Assembly (NCBI GenBank): GCA_902800965.1
Contig: CADCGK010000008.1
Span: 50,822-114,821, forward strand
Length of the DNA: 64,000 nt
Reading direction: 5' to 3'
Source of the DNA: an uncultured Bacteroidia bacterium
GTDB lineage: Bacteria; Bacteroidota; Bacteroidia; Bacteroidales; F082
In this document: piece by piece, positions 23,473 through 32,168 of the stretch
How the letters are laid out: each line of letters begins with the position of its first letter
How positions within the stretch are numbered: position 1 is the first letter of the stretch
Program-made: the position numbers and the translations under genes
Notes under the pieces: model-generated
Database searches by the model: none
What the model saw: the letters and a program-made list of their open reading frames with translations, nothing else
What the model was told of the DNA's origin: nothing

Positions 23473-24909
23473 ATGAAGAAATTTTCCATCCTGATATGTT
23501 GTGTTGTGCTTGCTTTTGCGGCTTGCCGTAAGGAGAACAGCATCAGCAACGACCCCAGCCATAAGCTCGCCTTTTCCACTGATACGATCTTGTTCGACAC
23601 GGTTTTTACCACGCTGGGCTCTTCCACGCATCACCTGAAGATCTACAACCCTTATCCTGACAATCTCAACATCAGTGAAATACGTCTCATGGGCGGTGAG
23701 GCTTCGCGCTTCAAAATCAATTTCGATGGCGAGATTGGAACGGAGTTTCACGACAAGGTTGTCCCTGCCAACGACAGCATTTACACCTTCATGAATGTGA
23801 CGATTGATCCCGACGACCGCACCACGCCTTTTGTCGTTGAGGACAGCATTCTTTTTGTCACGAACGGCAACACCCAGATGGTGAAGCTGGTGGCCTGGGG
23901 CCAGAATGCGCGTTATATCGTGGCTGATCGAATGATCAACGGTTTCCCGCCGTTCAAGATCGTGGCCGACAGTCTGGAGACGACGCATTGGACCAACGAG
24001 TTGCCTTACGTCGTTTATGGCTATGCCCTGATCAATTCGTATGGCACCTTGCACATCCACGAAGGCACGCATATCTATGTGCATAGTGGCGGTGGCCTCT
24101 GGTCGTGGAGTGACGGACAATTGATCATCGACGGAACGGCTGAGAATCCCGTGATCATCGAAGGCGACCGGCTGGAGCCTTTCTTCAAGGACCAGCCTGG
24201 CCAGTGGGATCGTATCTGGATCATGGACGGGCGTCCAGGGGCCGACAATATCATCAACCACGCCATCATCCGGAACGGTTTCATCGGCATCCAGGCCGAG
24301 TCGTTCCTCAAAGGCACACAGAGTGCCTTGCGCATCAACAACACGGTGATCGAGAATCACATGGGTTGGGGTATCTTGGCCAGGGCTTTTGCCATCGAAG
24401 CGAACAACATGGTGATCGACAACTGCAAGCATTATGCTTTTGAGGTGCAGCTGGGTGGCGACTATCTCGTCAGGCATTCCACCATCGGCAACTACTGGTG
24501 GCAGGACGGCCGCTCCACCGCTTCGTTGTTCTTCTCGAACTCCGCCGAGCAGGATGGCGAGTTATACGAGTTCCCCTTCCATTTTGAGATGGGCAACAGC
24601 ATCGTCTATGGTGCTCTGACAGAGGAGTTCGGCACCAAATTCAGCGCCAAGGAGGTCGATACCACCTATCTCTTCGACCATTGCCTGCTCAAGACCGAGG
24701 TCTATAGCAACGACGATCCAGGTTTCAGCAGCTGTCTCTTCAACCAGGATCCCATGTTTGTAAACTATCGGACTTTCGACATGCATCTGAGCGACGCACT
24801 CTCCCCTGCTGTCGGCTCTGGCAGTCCGCTTATCGCCACACAGGTACCATTCGACATCGATGGTAAGAGTCGCACGGGCACACCCGATCTGGGAGCGTAT
24901 CAGTATTAG
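23473..24909 (+). CDS. Lipoprotein with right-handed beta-helix
   Basis: A 478-residue envelope protein. MKKFSILICCVVLAFAAC is a lipoprotein signal. After a domain with a conserved FSTDTILFDTVFTTLGSSTHHLKIYNP stretch (common in Bacteroidales surface lipoproteins), residues about 190-400 form repeated short strands of the parallel beta-helix type (INNTVIENHMGWGILARAFAIEANNMVIDNC). The C-terminus, SRTGTPDLGAYQY, is the usual end of such 'choice-of-anchor/pectate-lyase-like' proteins. No catalytic residues can be assigned, so it may bind rather than cut polysaccharide. Confidence 0.8.
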   Translation: MKKFSILICCVVLAFAACRKENSISNDPSHKLAFSTDTILFDTVFTTLGSSTHHLKIYNPYPDNLNISEIRLMGGEASRFKINFDGEIGTEFHDKVVPANDSIYTFMNVTIDPDDRTTPFVVEDSILFVTNGNTQMVKLVAWGQNARYIVADRMINGFPPFKIVADSLETTHWTNELPYVVYGYALINSYGTLHIHEGTHIYVHSGGGLWSWSDGQLIIDGTAENPVIIEGDRLEPFFKDQPGQWDRIWIMDGRPGADNIINHAIIRNGFIGIQAESFLKGTQSALRINNTVIENHMGWGILARAFAIEANNMVIDNCKHYAFEVQLGGDYLVRHSTIGNYWWQDGRSTASLFFSNSAEQDGELYEFPFHFEMGNSIVYGALTEEFGTKFSAKEVDTTYLFDHCLLKTEVYSNDDPGFSSCLFNQDPMFVNYRTFDMHLSDALSPAVGSGSPLIATQVPFDIDGKSRTGTPDLGAYQY

Positions 24910-24945
24910 GCTACTAGTAGTTTTTTGGGCATCTTATCGCCGGTT

Positions 24946-26433
24946 CTATCCATTATATGAACCGTTTTTTCGAGCAGGGCGGGATGCCATCATCAACCCG
25001 ACAAACGTCAACAAGCCGTTCACAATCAGGATTTCAAAACCGAAATGATAGCCCCACAGCAACTCGGCGGAATAGGCCTTTAACAAGTAGCTGATAATGG
25101 GCGACGCTATGGCGATGAACGGCACCGTCTTGTCGTTCACTCTACGGTTTTTAACGAACAAGCCAAAGGTATAAAGGCCCAACAACGGCCCGTAAGTCAA
25201 ACCGGCAATGTCGAACACCTTGTCGATCAACGACTCGTTGTGGAAGGGCCTGAACAGGATGATTACCAATAGGTACAGCAAGGCAAATGCCACGTGGATC
25301 CATTTCCGGTATTTGGTGACTTGCTGCTCGCTGAAGCCTTTCTTCTCGAAATGTAAAAAGTCAAAACAGAAGGTGGTGGTCAAGGCCGTCAAGGTGCCGT
25401 CGGCACTGGAATAGCCTGCCGCCACCAAACCCAACACAAAGACCACGGCAGTGAACGAACTCAAGGAGAAAGCCACCGATGGGAAGATCTTGTCGTTCAC
25501 CACTATCCCATTGTCGTTGACTGGCAGCGCAAATCCCGTCTGCTGTGCGTAATAGATCAACGCAGCACCTAAGCTTAGGAAGATGATGTTCACCACGATG
25601 AACAACCCGCTGGAAGTCATCACGTTTTTCTGTGCATCCCGAAGGTTCTTGCAAGTGAGGTTCTTCTGCATCATGTCCTGATCCAACCCCGTCATGGTGA
25701 TGGTGATGAAGGCGCCACTCAAGATCTGCTTTAGCCAGAACTTGTTGTGGGTCCAGTCGGTCTCAAAGAGTTTGGTGTAGCCATTCTCTTCGGAAGCCTT
25801 CAGGATGTCGCCGATGCCCATGCCGAGGTTTCTGGTGATATACACCACCGTCAGCACCGCAGCCAAAATCAAGAAAGTGGTCTGCAAGGTGTCGGTCCAT
25901 ACCACGGTCTTGATGCCACCTTTGAAGGTGTAAAGCAGGATGATGACGATGAACACCACGGCTGGCACCCAGAACGGGATGCCCCAGGCTTTGAACACAT
26001 ATTCATAAAGCACGAAGACCACCAGATACATCCGAAGTGCTGATCCCAACAGTCTAGAGAGGATGAAAAACGCCGCCCCCGTCCGCTCGGAATGCACACC
26101 GAAACGCATCTCCAAATAGGAGTAAATCGAGGTGAGATTCAGCTTGTAATACAAAGGCAGCAGCACCAAGGCGATGACAGCATAGCCGATCACATAGCCC
26201 AACACAATGCCCATGTAGGTAAACTGTCCCGTATAAACGCCGCCAGGCACCGACATGAAGGTCACCCCCGATAAGGAGGCGCCGATCATGCCGTAGGCTA
26301 CCACAAACCAAGGCGACTTGCGGTTGCCCTTGAAAAAAGCATCGTTGTTCGATTTGCGCGAGGTAAAATGAGCAATGACAAACAATAATGCGGTATAGAT
26401 GACAAAAACAGTGAATATGATGGTTGGGGTCAT
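24946..26433 (-). CDS. Sodium:solute symporter (SSS family)
   Basis: A 495-residue integral membrane protein with about 13 helices. Family blocks are YGMIGASLSGVTFMSVPGGVYTGQ near the N-terminus, LRMYLVVFVLYEY, TFKGGIKTVVWTDTLQT and DFLHFEKKG. The Na+-dependent substrate is not determinable; sialic acid, sugars and nucleosides are all known for relatives. Its start codon overlaps the stop of the upstream GmhB-like phosphatase by four bases, so the two are co-translated. Confidence 0.92.
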   Translation of the reverse strand: MTPTIIFTVFVIYTALLFVIAHFTSRKSNNDAFFKGNRKSPWFVVAYGMIGASLSGVTFMSVPGGVYTGQFTYMGIVLGYVIGYAVIALVLLPLYYKLNLTSIYSYLEMRFGVHSERTGAAFFILSRLLGSALRMYLVVFVLYEYVFKAWGIPFWVPAVVFIVIILLYTFKGGIKTVVWTDTLQTTFLILAAVLTVVYITRNLGMGIGDILKASEENGYTKLFETDWTHNKFWLKQILSGAFITITMTGLDQDMMQKNLTCKNLRDAQKNVMTSSGLFIVVNIIFLSLGAALIYYAQQTGFALPVNDNGIVVNDKIFPSVAFSLSSFTAVVFVLGLVAAGYSSADGTLTALTTTFCFDFLHFEKKGFSEQQVTKYRKWIHVAFALLYLLVIILFRPFHNESLIDKVFDIAGLTYGPLLGLYTFGLFVKNRRVNDKTVPFIAIASPIISYLLKAYSAELLWGYHFGFEILIVNGLLTFVGLMMASRPARKNGSYNG

Positions 26434-26966
26434 GATTGCAATGATTTGGCAAAGTCATACAAGGTGTTAAAACTGTCGTCGGCATCGGGGTTTTCTTCGC
26501 CGATAAAAACCGTCACGGTACCGGCATTGCGGCCAAACTCGATATCGGTCTGTCCGTCGCCGACCATGACGCATTTCTCCAAGTCGATCTCGGGATAAAA
26601 CTCCTGCGCCATATAAGCCATCTCGGGGCTGGGCTTGCGGTAGTTGTCGGGCTCAGAAGCTAGCTGCGGACAGACCAAGATGCCGTCGATGCGGCCGCCA
26701 TGGGCTTCGATCTCAAGGCACATCCTGTCGTGGATGGCATCGACCTGCTCCATGGTCATCAAGCCCTTCCCTACGCCCTGCTGGTTGGTGATCACCATGA
26801 TATACCTGAATTTCCCAGCAAGAAGCTCCATGGCATCCAACACGCCAGGGAGAAACTCGAACTCCTCCCATGAGGTGACATAGCCGTCGATGATGCGTCG
26901 GTTGATGACACCGTCACGGTCCAAAAACAACGTCCAGCCTTCTTGTATGGAAAGGAGTTTCTTCAT
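26430..26966 (-). CDS. HAD phosphatase, GmhB-like (heptose-bisphosphate type)
   Basis: A 178-residue HAD phosphatase. Motif I is LFLDRDGVINRR with both aspartates, motif II is ITNQQGVGKG, and motif IV is MVGDGQTDIEFG. The DRDGVIN and NQQGVGKG stretches are typical of D-glycero-D-manno-heptose-1,7-bisphosphate 7-phosphatase and of histidinol-phosphatase relatives. The zinc-finger cysteines of classical GmhB are reduced to a lone Cys (ILVCPQ), so the exact substrate is uncertain. It is the first gene of a two-gene unit with the symporter. A TATATTTG box lies at 26981-26988. Confidence 0.82.
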   Translation of the reverse strand: MKKLLSIQEGWTLFLDRDGVINRRIIDGYVTSWEEFEFLPGVLDAMELLAGKFRYIMVITNQQGVGKGLMTMEQVDAIHDRMCLEIEAHGGRIDGILVCPQLASEPDNYRKPSPEMAYMAQEFYPEIDLEKCVMVGDGQTDIEFGRNAGTVTVFIGEENPDADDSFNTLYDFAKSLQS

Positions 26967-26980
26967 GATTGAATTTTTCG

Positions 26981-26988
26981 CAAATATA
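26981..26988 (-). promoter_or_regulatory. -7 box TATATTTG of gmhB-like/symporter unit
   Basis: Minus-strand TAnnTTTG match 14 bases before the ATG at 26966, back to back with the plus-strand box at 27003. Confidence 0.55.
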
Positions 26989-27002
26989 TGAAAAAATAGA
27001 CT

Positions 27003-27010
27003 TATATTTG
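27003..27010 (+). promoter_or_regulatory. -7 box TATATTTG of acidic-protein gene
   Basis: Plus-strand match 20 bases before ATG 27031. It excludes the longer frame start at 26969. Confidence 0.55.
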
Positions 27011-27030
27011 CCGCAAATTATCATTGGCAT

Positions 27031-27475
27031 TATGAAATTCTATGATCTTGATGACGTCTTCACTTTCGGCAAGTACGAAGGCCTGACGATTGCTGAGGTT
27101 TATGAAAAAGACCCCAAATATATCAAATACTGCGAAGAGAACATCGACGAGTTCTATGTGTCACCCTCATTGAAACGCGACCTGAAGTCCTTGGGAAGAG
27201 CCGTGAGCGACTCAGCCTTGTTGGACCGTGACTTCGACAAGATGAGCGACGACGAGATCGACGAGTTCATGCATCACATGGACGAAGGCGATGAGTTCAG
27301 CGAGGAAAAGCTGGAAGACGACTTCGACTGGGACAATGCAGATATCCCCGACGACAGCCCGTTCGATGAGTTCGAAGACGAGTTCGACGAAGACGAATTC
27401 GATGAATTCGGTGACGAGTTTGGCGATTCCTTCGGCGGCGACAGCTTCGACGGCAATATCGACGACCTTTATTGA
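27031..27475 (+). CDS. Small acidic protein with exonuclease-X C-terminal-like motif
   Basis: A 147-residue protein. Residues about 1-45 (DVFTFGKYEGLTIAEVYEKD, then PKYIKYCEENID) resemble the short domain found at the C-terminus of exodeoxyribonuclease X and in DUF3820 proteins, where F-x-FGKYKG is the hallmark; there is no nuclease domain attached. The rest is extremely acidic, rich in Asp, Glu and Phe (repeats of DEFDE/DEFGDEF). It could be a nucleic-acid mimic or a chaperone-like buffer; neither is shown. It stands alone between divergent and convergent genes. Confidence 0.65.
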
Positions 27476-27502
27476 GGTGAGAGGGCTTCTGGCCTCTCAC
27501 CT
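27475..27502. terminator. Hairpin between convergent genes
   Basis: Perfect 10-base inverted repeat AGGTGAGAGG/CCTCTCACCT with an 8-base loop, starting at the stop codon of the acidic-protein gene and ending just before the GT2 stop. No long T-run follows. Confidence 0.6.
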
Positions 27503-27504
27503 CC

Positions 27505-28449
27505 CTAAATCCTTTCAGAGATAGAATAAACGCGTTTGTCGCGCTGCGTCGAGGTGATCATCTCGGCAAGGAAGCCTGTGCTGAAAAGCTGCACGCCTAC
27601 GATCATGGCCAGCATGCCCAAGTAGAATAAGGGACGGCGGGTCATGGAGATATAGACGTGTCCGAAGTATTTCGTGCAGATCAGATAGATGGTGATGACG
27701 AAACCGGCAAGGAACGACAGGGAGCCTAACACTCCGAAGAAATGCATGGGACGGTTGCTGAACTTAGAGATGAAGTTGATGGTAATCAGGTCGAGGTAAC
27801 CGCGCACGAATCGGCTCATGCCGAACTTGCTCTTGCCGTATTGTCGCTTCTGGTGATGCACCACCTTCTCCCCGATGTTCGAGAAACCGTTCATCTTGGC
27901 GATGACGGGGATGTAACGGTGCATCTCGCCATAGACTTGGATGCTTTTCACCACTTCTTGGCGATAGGCCTTCAAGCCGCAGTTGAAATCATGCAACTTG
28001 ATACCCGACATGCGGCGGGTGGTCCAGTTGAAGAACTTCGACGGGATGTTCTTCATCACTTTGGAATCGTAACGGACCTTCTTCCAGCCTGATACCAGAT
28101 CATAGCCCTCTTCCTTGATCATGCGATAGAGCTCGGGGATCTCATCAGGGCTGTCCTGAAGGTCGGCATCCATGGTAATGACCACATCGCCTTGGACGAC
28201 CTTGAAGCCTTCGTTCAAGGCGGGCGACTTGCCATAGTTCTTGCGGAAACGCAGCGCATGGACGTTGGGGTTGTTTTTGGCGAGTTCCTGGATGACATGC
28301 CAAGAGTTGTCGGTAGAGCCGTCGTCAACGAAGACGATCTCATAGCTATAGTTTTCCTTCTCGACGACACGGCGAATCCAGGCTTCCAACTCGGGAAGCG
28401 ACTCGGCTTCATTGAGCAGCGGTATGACGATTGAAAGGTCCATGCGCAT
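27505..28449 (-). CDS. GT2 glycosyltransferase (GtrB/DPM1-like) with two membrane helices
   Basis: A 314-residue family-2 glycosyltransferase. The catalytic domain has LSIVIPLLNEAESLPEL, VFVDDGSTDNSW, ITMDADLQDSPDEIPEL (the DxD) and SGWKKVRYDS. Two hydrophobic segments near the C-terminus (FGVLGSLSFLAGFVITIYL and FYLGMLAMIVGVQLF) anchor it in the inner membrane. Family members transfer a sugar to polyprenyl phosphate for envelope glycan modification. The start is ATG 28449 (or 28443); a TATCTTTG box lies at 28461-28468, directly behind the SRP RNA end. Confidence 0.92.
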   Translation of the reverse strand: MRMDLSIVIPLLNEAESLPELEAWIRRVVEKENYSYEIVFVDDGSTDNSWHVIQELAKNNPNVHALRFRKNYGKSPALNEGFKVVQGDVVITMDADLQDSPDEIPELYRMIKEEGYDLVSGWKKVRYDSKVMKNIPSKFFNWTTRRMSGIKLHDFNCGLKAYRQEVVKSIQVYGEMHRYIPVIAKMNGFSNIGEKVVHHQKRQYGKSKFGMSRFVRGYLDLITINFISKFSNRPMHFFGVLGSLSFLAGFVITIYLICTKYFGHVYISMTRRPLFYLGMLAMIVGVQLFSTGFLAEMITSTQRDKRVYSISERI

Positions 28450-28477
28450 ATAATTTTTTGCAAAGATAAACAAAAAA

Positions 28478-28574
28478 GGGTAAGCTACTTACATCGCACC
28501 GCTACAACCACCTACCCTTGCTACCTTCCGGTCCTGGGGGATTTCAGCAGGAGCTGGTCGTATAAGACTTACCC
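28478..28574 (-). ncRNA. ffs: Signal recognition particle RNA, small (4.5S) type
   Basis: Read on the minus strand, the 97-base segment holds GGACCGGAAGGTAGCAAGGG, the SRP RNA apical loop region with the GGAA tetraloop and the asymmetric AGCA loop that binds Ffh. The ends GGGTAAG and CTTACCC pair and define the RNA. A T-run (CCCTTTTTTTG on the minus strand) follows the last pair as terminator. A consensus promoter lies directly upstream (28579-28608). It guides membrane proteins to the translocon with Ffh. Confidence 0.9.
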
Positions 28575-28578
28575 GATG

Positions 28579-28608
28579 CAAAAGTACAATCTTTTCTCGG
28601 ATTGGCAA
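28579..28608 (-). promoter_or_regulatory. Promoter of SRP RNA (TTG-N19-TACTTTTG)
   Basis: TACTTTTG at 28579-28586 and TTG at 28606-28608 on the minus strand, 19 bases apart. The box ends about 4 bases before the RNA 5' end, as expected for a stable RNA. Confidence 0.75.
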
Positions 28609-28625
28609 GCGAAAACCCAACTTTT

Positions 28626-30035
28626 TTATTCGTGCCCGTAGCTGGAGCCGTCGAAGCAATGGGTGCAGAGCTCGCATTTGGGCAAGCCGATGGCATTCAC
28701 TACGCTATCCAATGTATTGAATTTCAACGAATCCACTCCAACGTGCTTGCGAAGCATCTCGATGAGGTTGGCGTATTCGGGACTGGTTGGGTCGCAGTAT
28801 TTTTCGATATTGCGGTTGTCGTCGCCTTCCATCTCCTCGATGCAACGGCGCGTGATCAGCTCCATCACGTTCTTGGAGGCGGAGAAGTTGAGGAAGGGAC
28901 AGCCGAAGAGCAATGGCGGGCAGCTGATACGCACGTGCACCTCCTTGGCGCCGTAGTCGTAAAGCATCTTCACGTTGTCCCTGAGCTGGGTGCCGCGCAC
29001 GATGCTGTCGTCGCAGAAGGCCACCTTCTTCCCTTCCAGCTGGGCGCGGTTCGGGATCAGCTTCATCTTGGCGACATGTTCCCTTTGGCTTTGGTTCACC
29101 GGCATGAAGCTCCTCGACCAGGTGGGGGTGTATTTCACCACGCCGCGCTTGTACGGGATCTTGCGGATGTTGGAATAGCCCAAGGCCATGCCGATGCCCG
29201 AATCAGGGATGGCGGAGACATAGTCGATGTCGATGTAGTCCTGCTTGCCCATCTCACGGCCTTCGTTGTAGCGAGCTTCCTCCACGTTGACGCCTTCATA
29301 GTCGGACGCTGGATAGCCGTAATAGATCCAGAGGAAGGAACAGACCTGTTTCTTGGGATTGGGTGCCAGCAGCTGCTGCACGCCGTCGAGGGTCACCTTG
29401 ACAATCTCACCTGGGGCAACACTGTAACAAGTCGTGTAGTCGAGGTTGATGAAACTATGGCTCTCCGAGGCTACGACATAGCCTTCCTCCCCTTGGCCAA
29501 TCACGATGGGCGTTCTTCCATAGTAGTCGCGGGCGGCGATGATGCCATCATCGGTCATGATGATCATCGAGCAGGAGCCTTTCACCTTCTGATACACGTT
29601 GCGGATGCCATCCACGAAGTCCTCGCCTTGGGTGATCAGCAATGACACCAACTCGGTGGGATTCGTTGCACCCGAACTCAGCTCGGCGAAGTGCTGGCGC
29701 TGGTCGAGACAATGGTTCACCAACTCATCCAGGTTGTTGATCTTGGCCACCGTACAGATGGCGAACTTGCCCAGATGCGAATTGACCACGATGGGTTGTG
29801 CATCGGTGTCGCTGATGACGCCGATCCCGATGTTGCCCTCGAACTTGCCCAGTTCGTCGCAGAACTTGGTGCGGAAATACGAGTTCTCGATGTCGTGGAT
29901 GGAACGGTGAAACAGTTCCCCGTCGTAAGTCACCATACCTGCGCGTTTGGTGCCTAGATGTGAATGATAATCAATGCCGTAGAAAAGATCCTTGACGCAA
30001 GGATGCTTTGAAACAGTGCCGAAAAAACCTCCCAT
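28626..30035 (-). CDS. PurF-like amidophosphoribosyltransferase without the Cys nucleophile
   Basis: A 469-residue homologue of glutamine PRPP amidotransferase. The phosphoribosyltransferase half is intact, with the PRPP loop VAFCDDSIVRGTQLR. The N-terminal class II glutaminase domain is recognisable (YHSHLGTKRAGM, TICTVAK-like NSHLGKFAIC, RDYYGRTPIVIG), but the protein starts MGGFFG, where active PurF has Cys right after the initiator Met. So it probably cannot use glutamine through this site. The C-terminal CELCTHC resembles the cysteine cluster of Fe-S-type PurF. A consensus promoter precedes it. Function could be ammonia-dependent or different. Confidence 0.82.
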   Translation of the reverse strand: MGGFFGTVSKHPCVKDLFYGIDYHSHLGTKRAGMVTYDGELFHRSIHDIENSYFRTKFCDELGKFEGNIGIGVISDTDAQPIVVNSHLGKFAICTVAKINNLDELVNHCLDQRQHFAELSSGATNPTELVSLLITQGEDFVDGIRNVYQKVKGSCSMIIMTDDGIIAARDYYGRTPIVIGQGEEGYVVASESHSFINLDYTTCYSVAPGEIVKVTLDGVQQLLAPNPKKQVCSFLWIYYGYPASDYEGVNVEEARYNEGREMGKQDYIDIDYVSAIPDSGIGMALGYSNIRKIPYKRGVVKYTPTWSRSFMPVNQSQREHVAKMKLIPNRAQLEGKKVAFCDDSIVRGTQLRDNVKMLYDYGAKEVHVRISCPPLLFGCPFLNFSASKNVMELITRRCIEEMEGDDNRNIEKYCDPTSPEYANLIEMLRKHVGVDSLKFNTLDSVVNAIGLPKCELCTHCFDGSSYGHE

Positions 30036-30057
30036 GATGCTGCTTGTTTTGAAAACG

Positions 30058-30086
30058 CAAAACTAATAAAAATTCCAAACTACCAA
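30058..30086 (-). promoter_or_regulatory. Promoter of PurF-like gene
   Basis: Minus-strand TAGTTTTG at 30058-30065, with TTG at 30084-30086 and a second TTTG at 30087-30090, giving an 18- to 21-base spacer. Confidence 0.6.
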
Positions 30087-30108
30087 CAAAAAGTTATGAT
30101 CATTTTTG

Positions 30109-31401
30109 CTAAATTAGTAGCAAGGCCACCAGGAGTGTCGGGAAAGCGACAGCGATGCCGATTTTCACGAATCTCAGATAGCTGAAATGAATGCCGTGAT
30201 CGTTAAGGATGGAGCTCCACATGATACCTGCCAGTGCCCCTATCGGAGTAAGGAAAGCCCCGATGTTGGATCCGATGATAGTGGCATATACGGCGTCATG
30301 AAGTGCTGCAGGATCGCATGACTTCATGATAGAGCAAAACAGCACGCTCATCGGAATGTTGTTGACGACGTTCGCCGTGAGGAACGAGGTGACGCCGTAT
30401 TTCAAGGCGGCATATTGCGATCCGAGGAATCTGCCGATGGCATCCGTTACCCCTTGCTCGGAAAGCACAATGGTCATGACAAACATGGAGAGTACAAAGG
30501 GGATCAGCTGCCAAGGGGCGCGCATGGCACAGGCGACGAGTTCGTCGGGAACATGGCGACGGCATAAGTCGATGAGCAGGCACCAAAAGACAAGACTCAA
30601 CACTGCCAAGGCAGAGACCAGCCACATCTCCACACCTATATAAGATGAGAGCGCCAGCAACACCGTGCAGACCGCAAGATGGACGATGCCCACCCACAAG
30701 CTCAGCTTGTCTTTGATGACCACCCTCTCCGCCTCACCATGGATGGGCTTGTTGAGTTTTTTCCTCGAGATGAGGTATAGCATGGCAAGGGCGGTAACAC
30801 CAGCGCCCAAGGTGGGTAGCCACATCGTCTGGATGTACTCCACGAAACCGATGCCGTAAGATGTGCCCAAGTAGATGTTAGTGGGATTCCCAATGATTAG
30901 TGCCATCGACCAGGTGTTAGCCGCCACGAATTCGGCCGCGAGGTACGGTACGGCATTGATCTTGGCATTTCTGGCAAAATAACAGATGAAAGGCGTGAAC
31001 GAGAGGATGATGACATCGTTGGAGGTGAAGACCGTCAACACTGAGACGATCAGATAGAGATAGAAAAACAGCTTTACCTGATTCTTTCCTGCCCTCTTCA
31101 GCGTCTTGTTGGCGAGGTAACGGAAAAACCCTAGCTCGTCGAGGTAGATCGACAGGATGGTCATGGAGATGAACAGGATCAGGATCTTCAGCGGGTTGAT
31201 GGCCGTGTCGCTGACAAGCGCCTCCCAAACAGTGGATAATGGCACCCGTCCTGTGGCCAGAAGCAGCAATGCACCTATCATGGCCACCAGCCAATAGCTG
31301 CCCATCCGCAAGGGTCCCAGACGGATCTTCGGGAAGAACAGCACGCCCAGGATCATGACCATGCAAGTTGCAATACAAATAGTTAGGGTTAATGCCATCA
31401 C
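30109..31401 (-). CDS. ArsB/SLC13-type ion permease
   Basis: A 430-residue membrane protein with about 11-12 helices from the ion-transporter superfamily (ArsB, SLC13, NhaD). Marker stretches are FTSNDVIILSFTPFICYFAR, ALIIGNPTNIYLG (the conserved P-T/N-x-N hairpin) and its second copy NVVNNIPMSVLF, then IIGSNIGAFLTPIGALAGI. The substrate is not certain: no arsR or arsC is near, so arsenite export is not supported by context. The start may be ATG 31401 or 31398. A TATCTTTG box lies at 31419-31426. Confidence 0.85.
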   Translation of the reverse strand: MMALTLTICIATCMVMILGVLFFPKIRLGPLRMGSYWLVAMIGALLLLATGRVPLSTVWEALVSDTAINPLKILILFISMTILSIYLDELGFFRYLANKTLKRAGKNQVKLFFYLYLIVSVLTVFTSNDVIILSFTPFICYFARNAKINAVPYLAAEFVAANTWSMALIIGNPTNIYLGTSYGIGFVEYIQTMWLPTLGAGVTALAMLYLISRKKLNKPIHGEAERVVIKDKLSLWVGIVHLAVCTVLLALSSYIGVEMWLVSALAVLSLVFWCLLIDLCRRHVPDELVACAMRAPWQLIPFVLSMFVMTIVLSEQGVTDAIGRFLGSQYAALKYGVTSFLTANVVNNIPMSVLFCSIMKSCDPAALHDAVYATIIGSNIGAFLTPIGALAGIMWSSILNDHGIHFSYLRFVKIGIAVAFPTLLVALLLI

Positions 31402-31418
31402 CGTGTTTTTTCGGGCTG

Positions 31419-31453
31419 CAAAGATACAGTTTTCATCGCTTTTTGTATTTTTG
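31419..31453. promoter_or_regulatory. Divergent -7 boxes between permease and YrdC genes
   Basis: TATCTTTG on the minus strand (31419-31426) serves the permease, and TATTTTTG on the plus strand (31446-31453) serves the YrdC-family gene, whose ATG at 31473 lies 20 bases downstream. Confidence 0.55.
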
Positions 31454-31472
31454 CAGCCTAAAAAATGAGCCT

Positions 31473-32087
31473 ATGTTTTTAAAGCTGTACCCGACAAACC
31501 CAAATCCGCGTTATGTGAAGATGATCCTGGAGTGCCTTCAGGATGGCGGAACCATCATCTTTCCGACCGACACGATCTACGGTATGGGGGGCGACATCAA
31601 CAATCCGAAGGTGCTGGACCGCATCTGCCAGATCAAAGGCATCAGAAAGGAAAAAGCCAATTTCTCTTTCATCTTCCACGACCTCAGCATGCTGAGTGAG
31701 TTCACAAGACCCATTACCAACGAGGTGTTCAAGATGATGAAACGCAACCTTCCAGGGCCTTTCACCTTTATCTTGAATGCCAACAACAACATTCCGCGCA
31801 TTTTCCAGAGCAAGAAGAAGACGGTGGGTATCCGTATTCCCGACCAACCCATAATCACCGATCTGGTGAGGGAACTCGGCCATCCCATCATGACCACTTC
31901 GTTGGTGGATGAGGAAGACGAGATGGGCGGCTATCTCACTGATCCCGAGGAGATCAACGAGCGTTACAAAGACTTGGTCGATATCATCATCGATGGTGGC
32001 GCCGGCGAGCATGTTGCTAGTACGGTGGTCGATTGCACCGAAGACGAGCCCTTGATTGTGCGTCAAGGCAAGGGCATTTTGGAGTGA
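31473..32087 (+). CDS. YrdC/Sua5-family protein (YciO-like)
   Basis: A 204-residue single-domain member of the Sua5/YciO/YrdC family. These make threonylcarbamoyl-AMP for the t6A37 base of tRNAs that read ANN codons, or act as ribosome/RNA-binding paralogues (YciO). The family blocks are GGTIIFPTDTIYGMGGD, the KGIRKEKANFSF stretch (close to KxR...P), NLPGPFTFIL and VGIRIPDQP. The family KxRP is replaced by KAN, and there is no Sua5 C-terminal domain, which points to the YciO side. ATG 31473 is chosen because it lies after the -7 box. Confidence 0.88.
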   Translation: MFLKLYPTNPNPRYVKMILECLQDGGTIIFPTDTIYGMGGDINNPKVLDRICQIKGIRKEKANFSFIFHDLSMLSEFTRPITNEVFKMMKRNLPGPFTFILNANNNIPRIFQSKKKTVGIRIPDQPIITDLVRELGHPIMTTSLVDEEDEMGGYLTDPEEINERYKDLVDIIIDGGAGEHVASTVVDCTEDEPLIVRQGKGILE

Positions 32088-32114
32088 TAGAGTAAGTTTT
32101 TTTGAAAATAATGC

Positions 32115-32144
32115 TTGCTTATTGAAAAAAAAGAAGTATTTTTG
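32115..32144 (+). promoter_or_regulatory. Promoter of tRNA-Lys (TTG-N19-TATTTTTG)
   Basis: TTG at 32115-32117 and TATTTTTG at 32137-32144, 25 bases before the mature tRNA 5' end. Confidence 0.7.
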
Positions 32145-32168
32145 CACCCGCAAATCGCAATAGCGGTT

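Noticed and set aside
28602..29645. Long plus-strand frame opposite the PurF-like gene
   Set aside because: No promoter or family features; the minus strand is clearly coding.
30109..31401. Arsenite efflux operon
   Set aside because: Only the permease superfamily fits; there is no arsR, arsC or arsA nearby.
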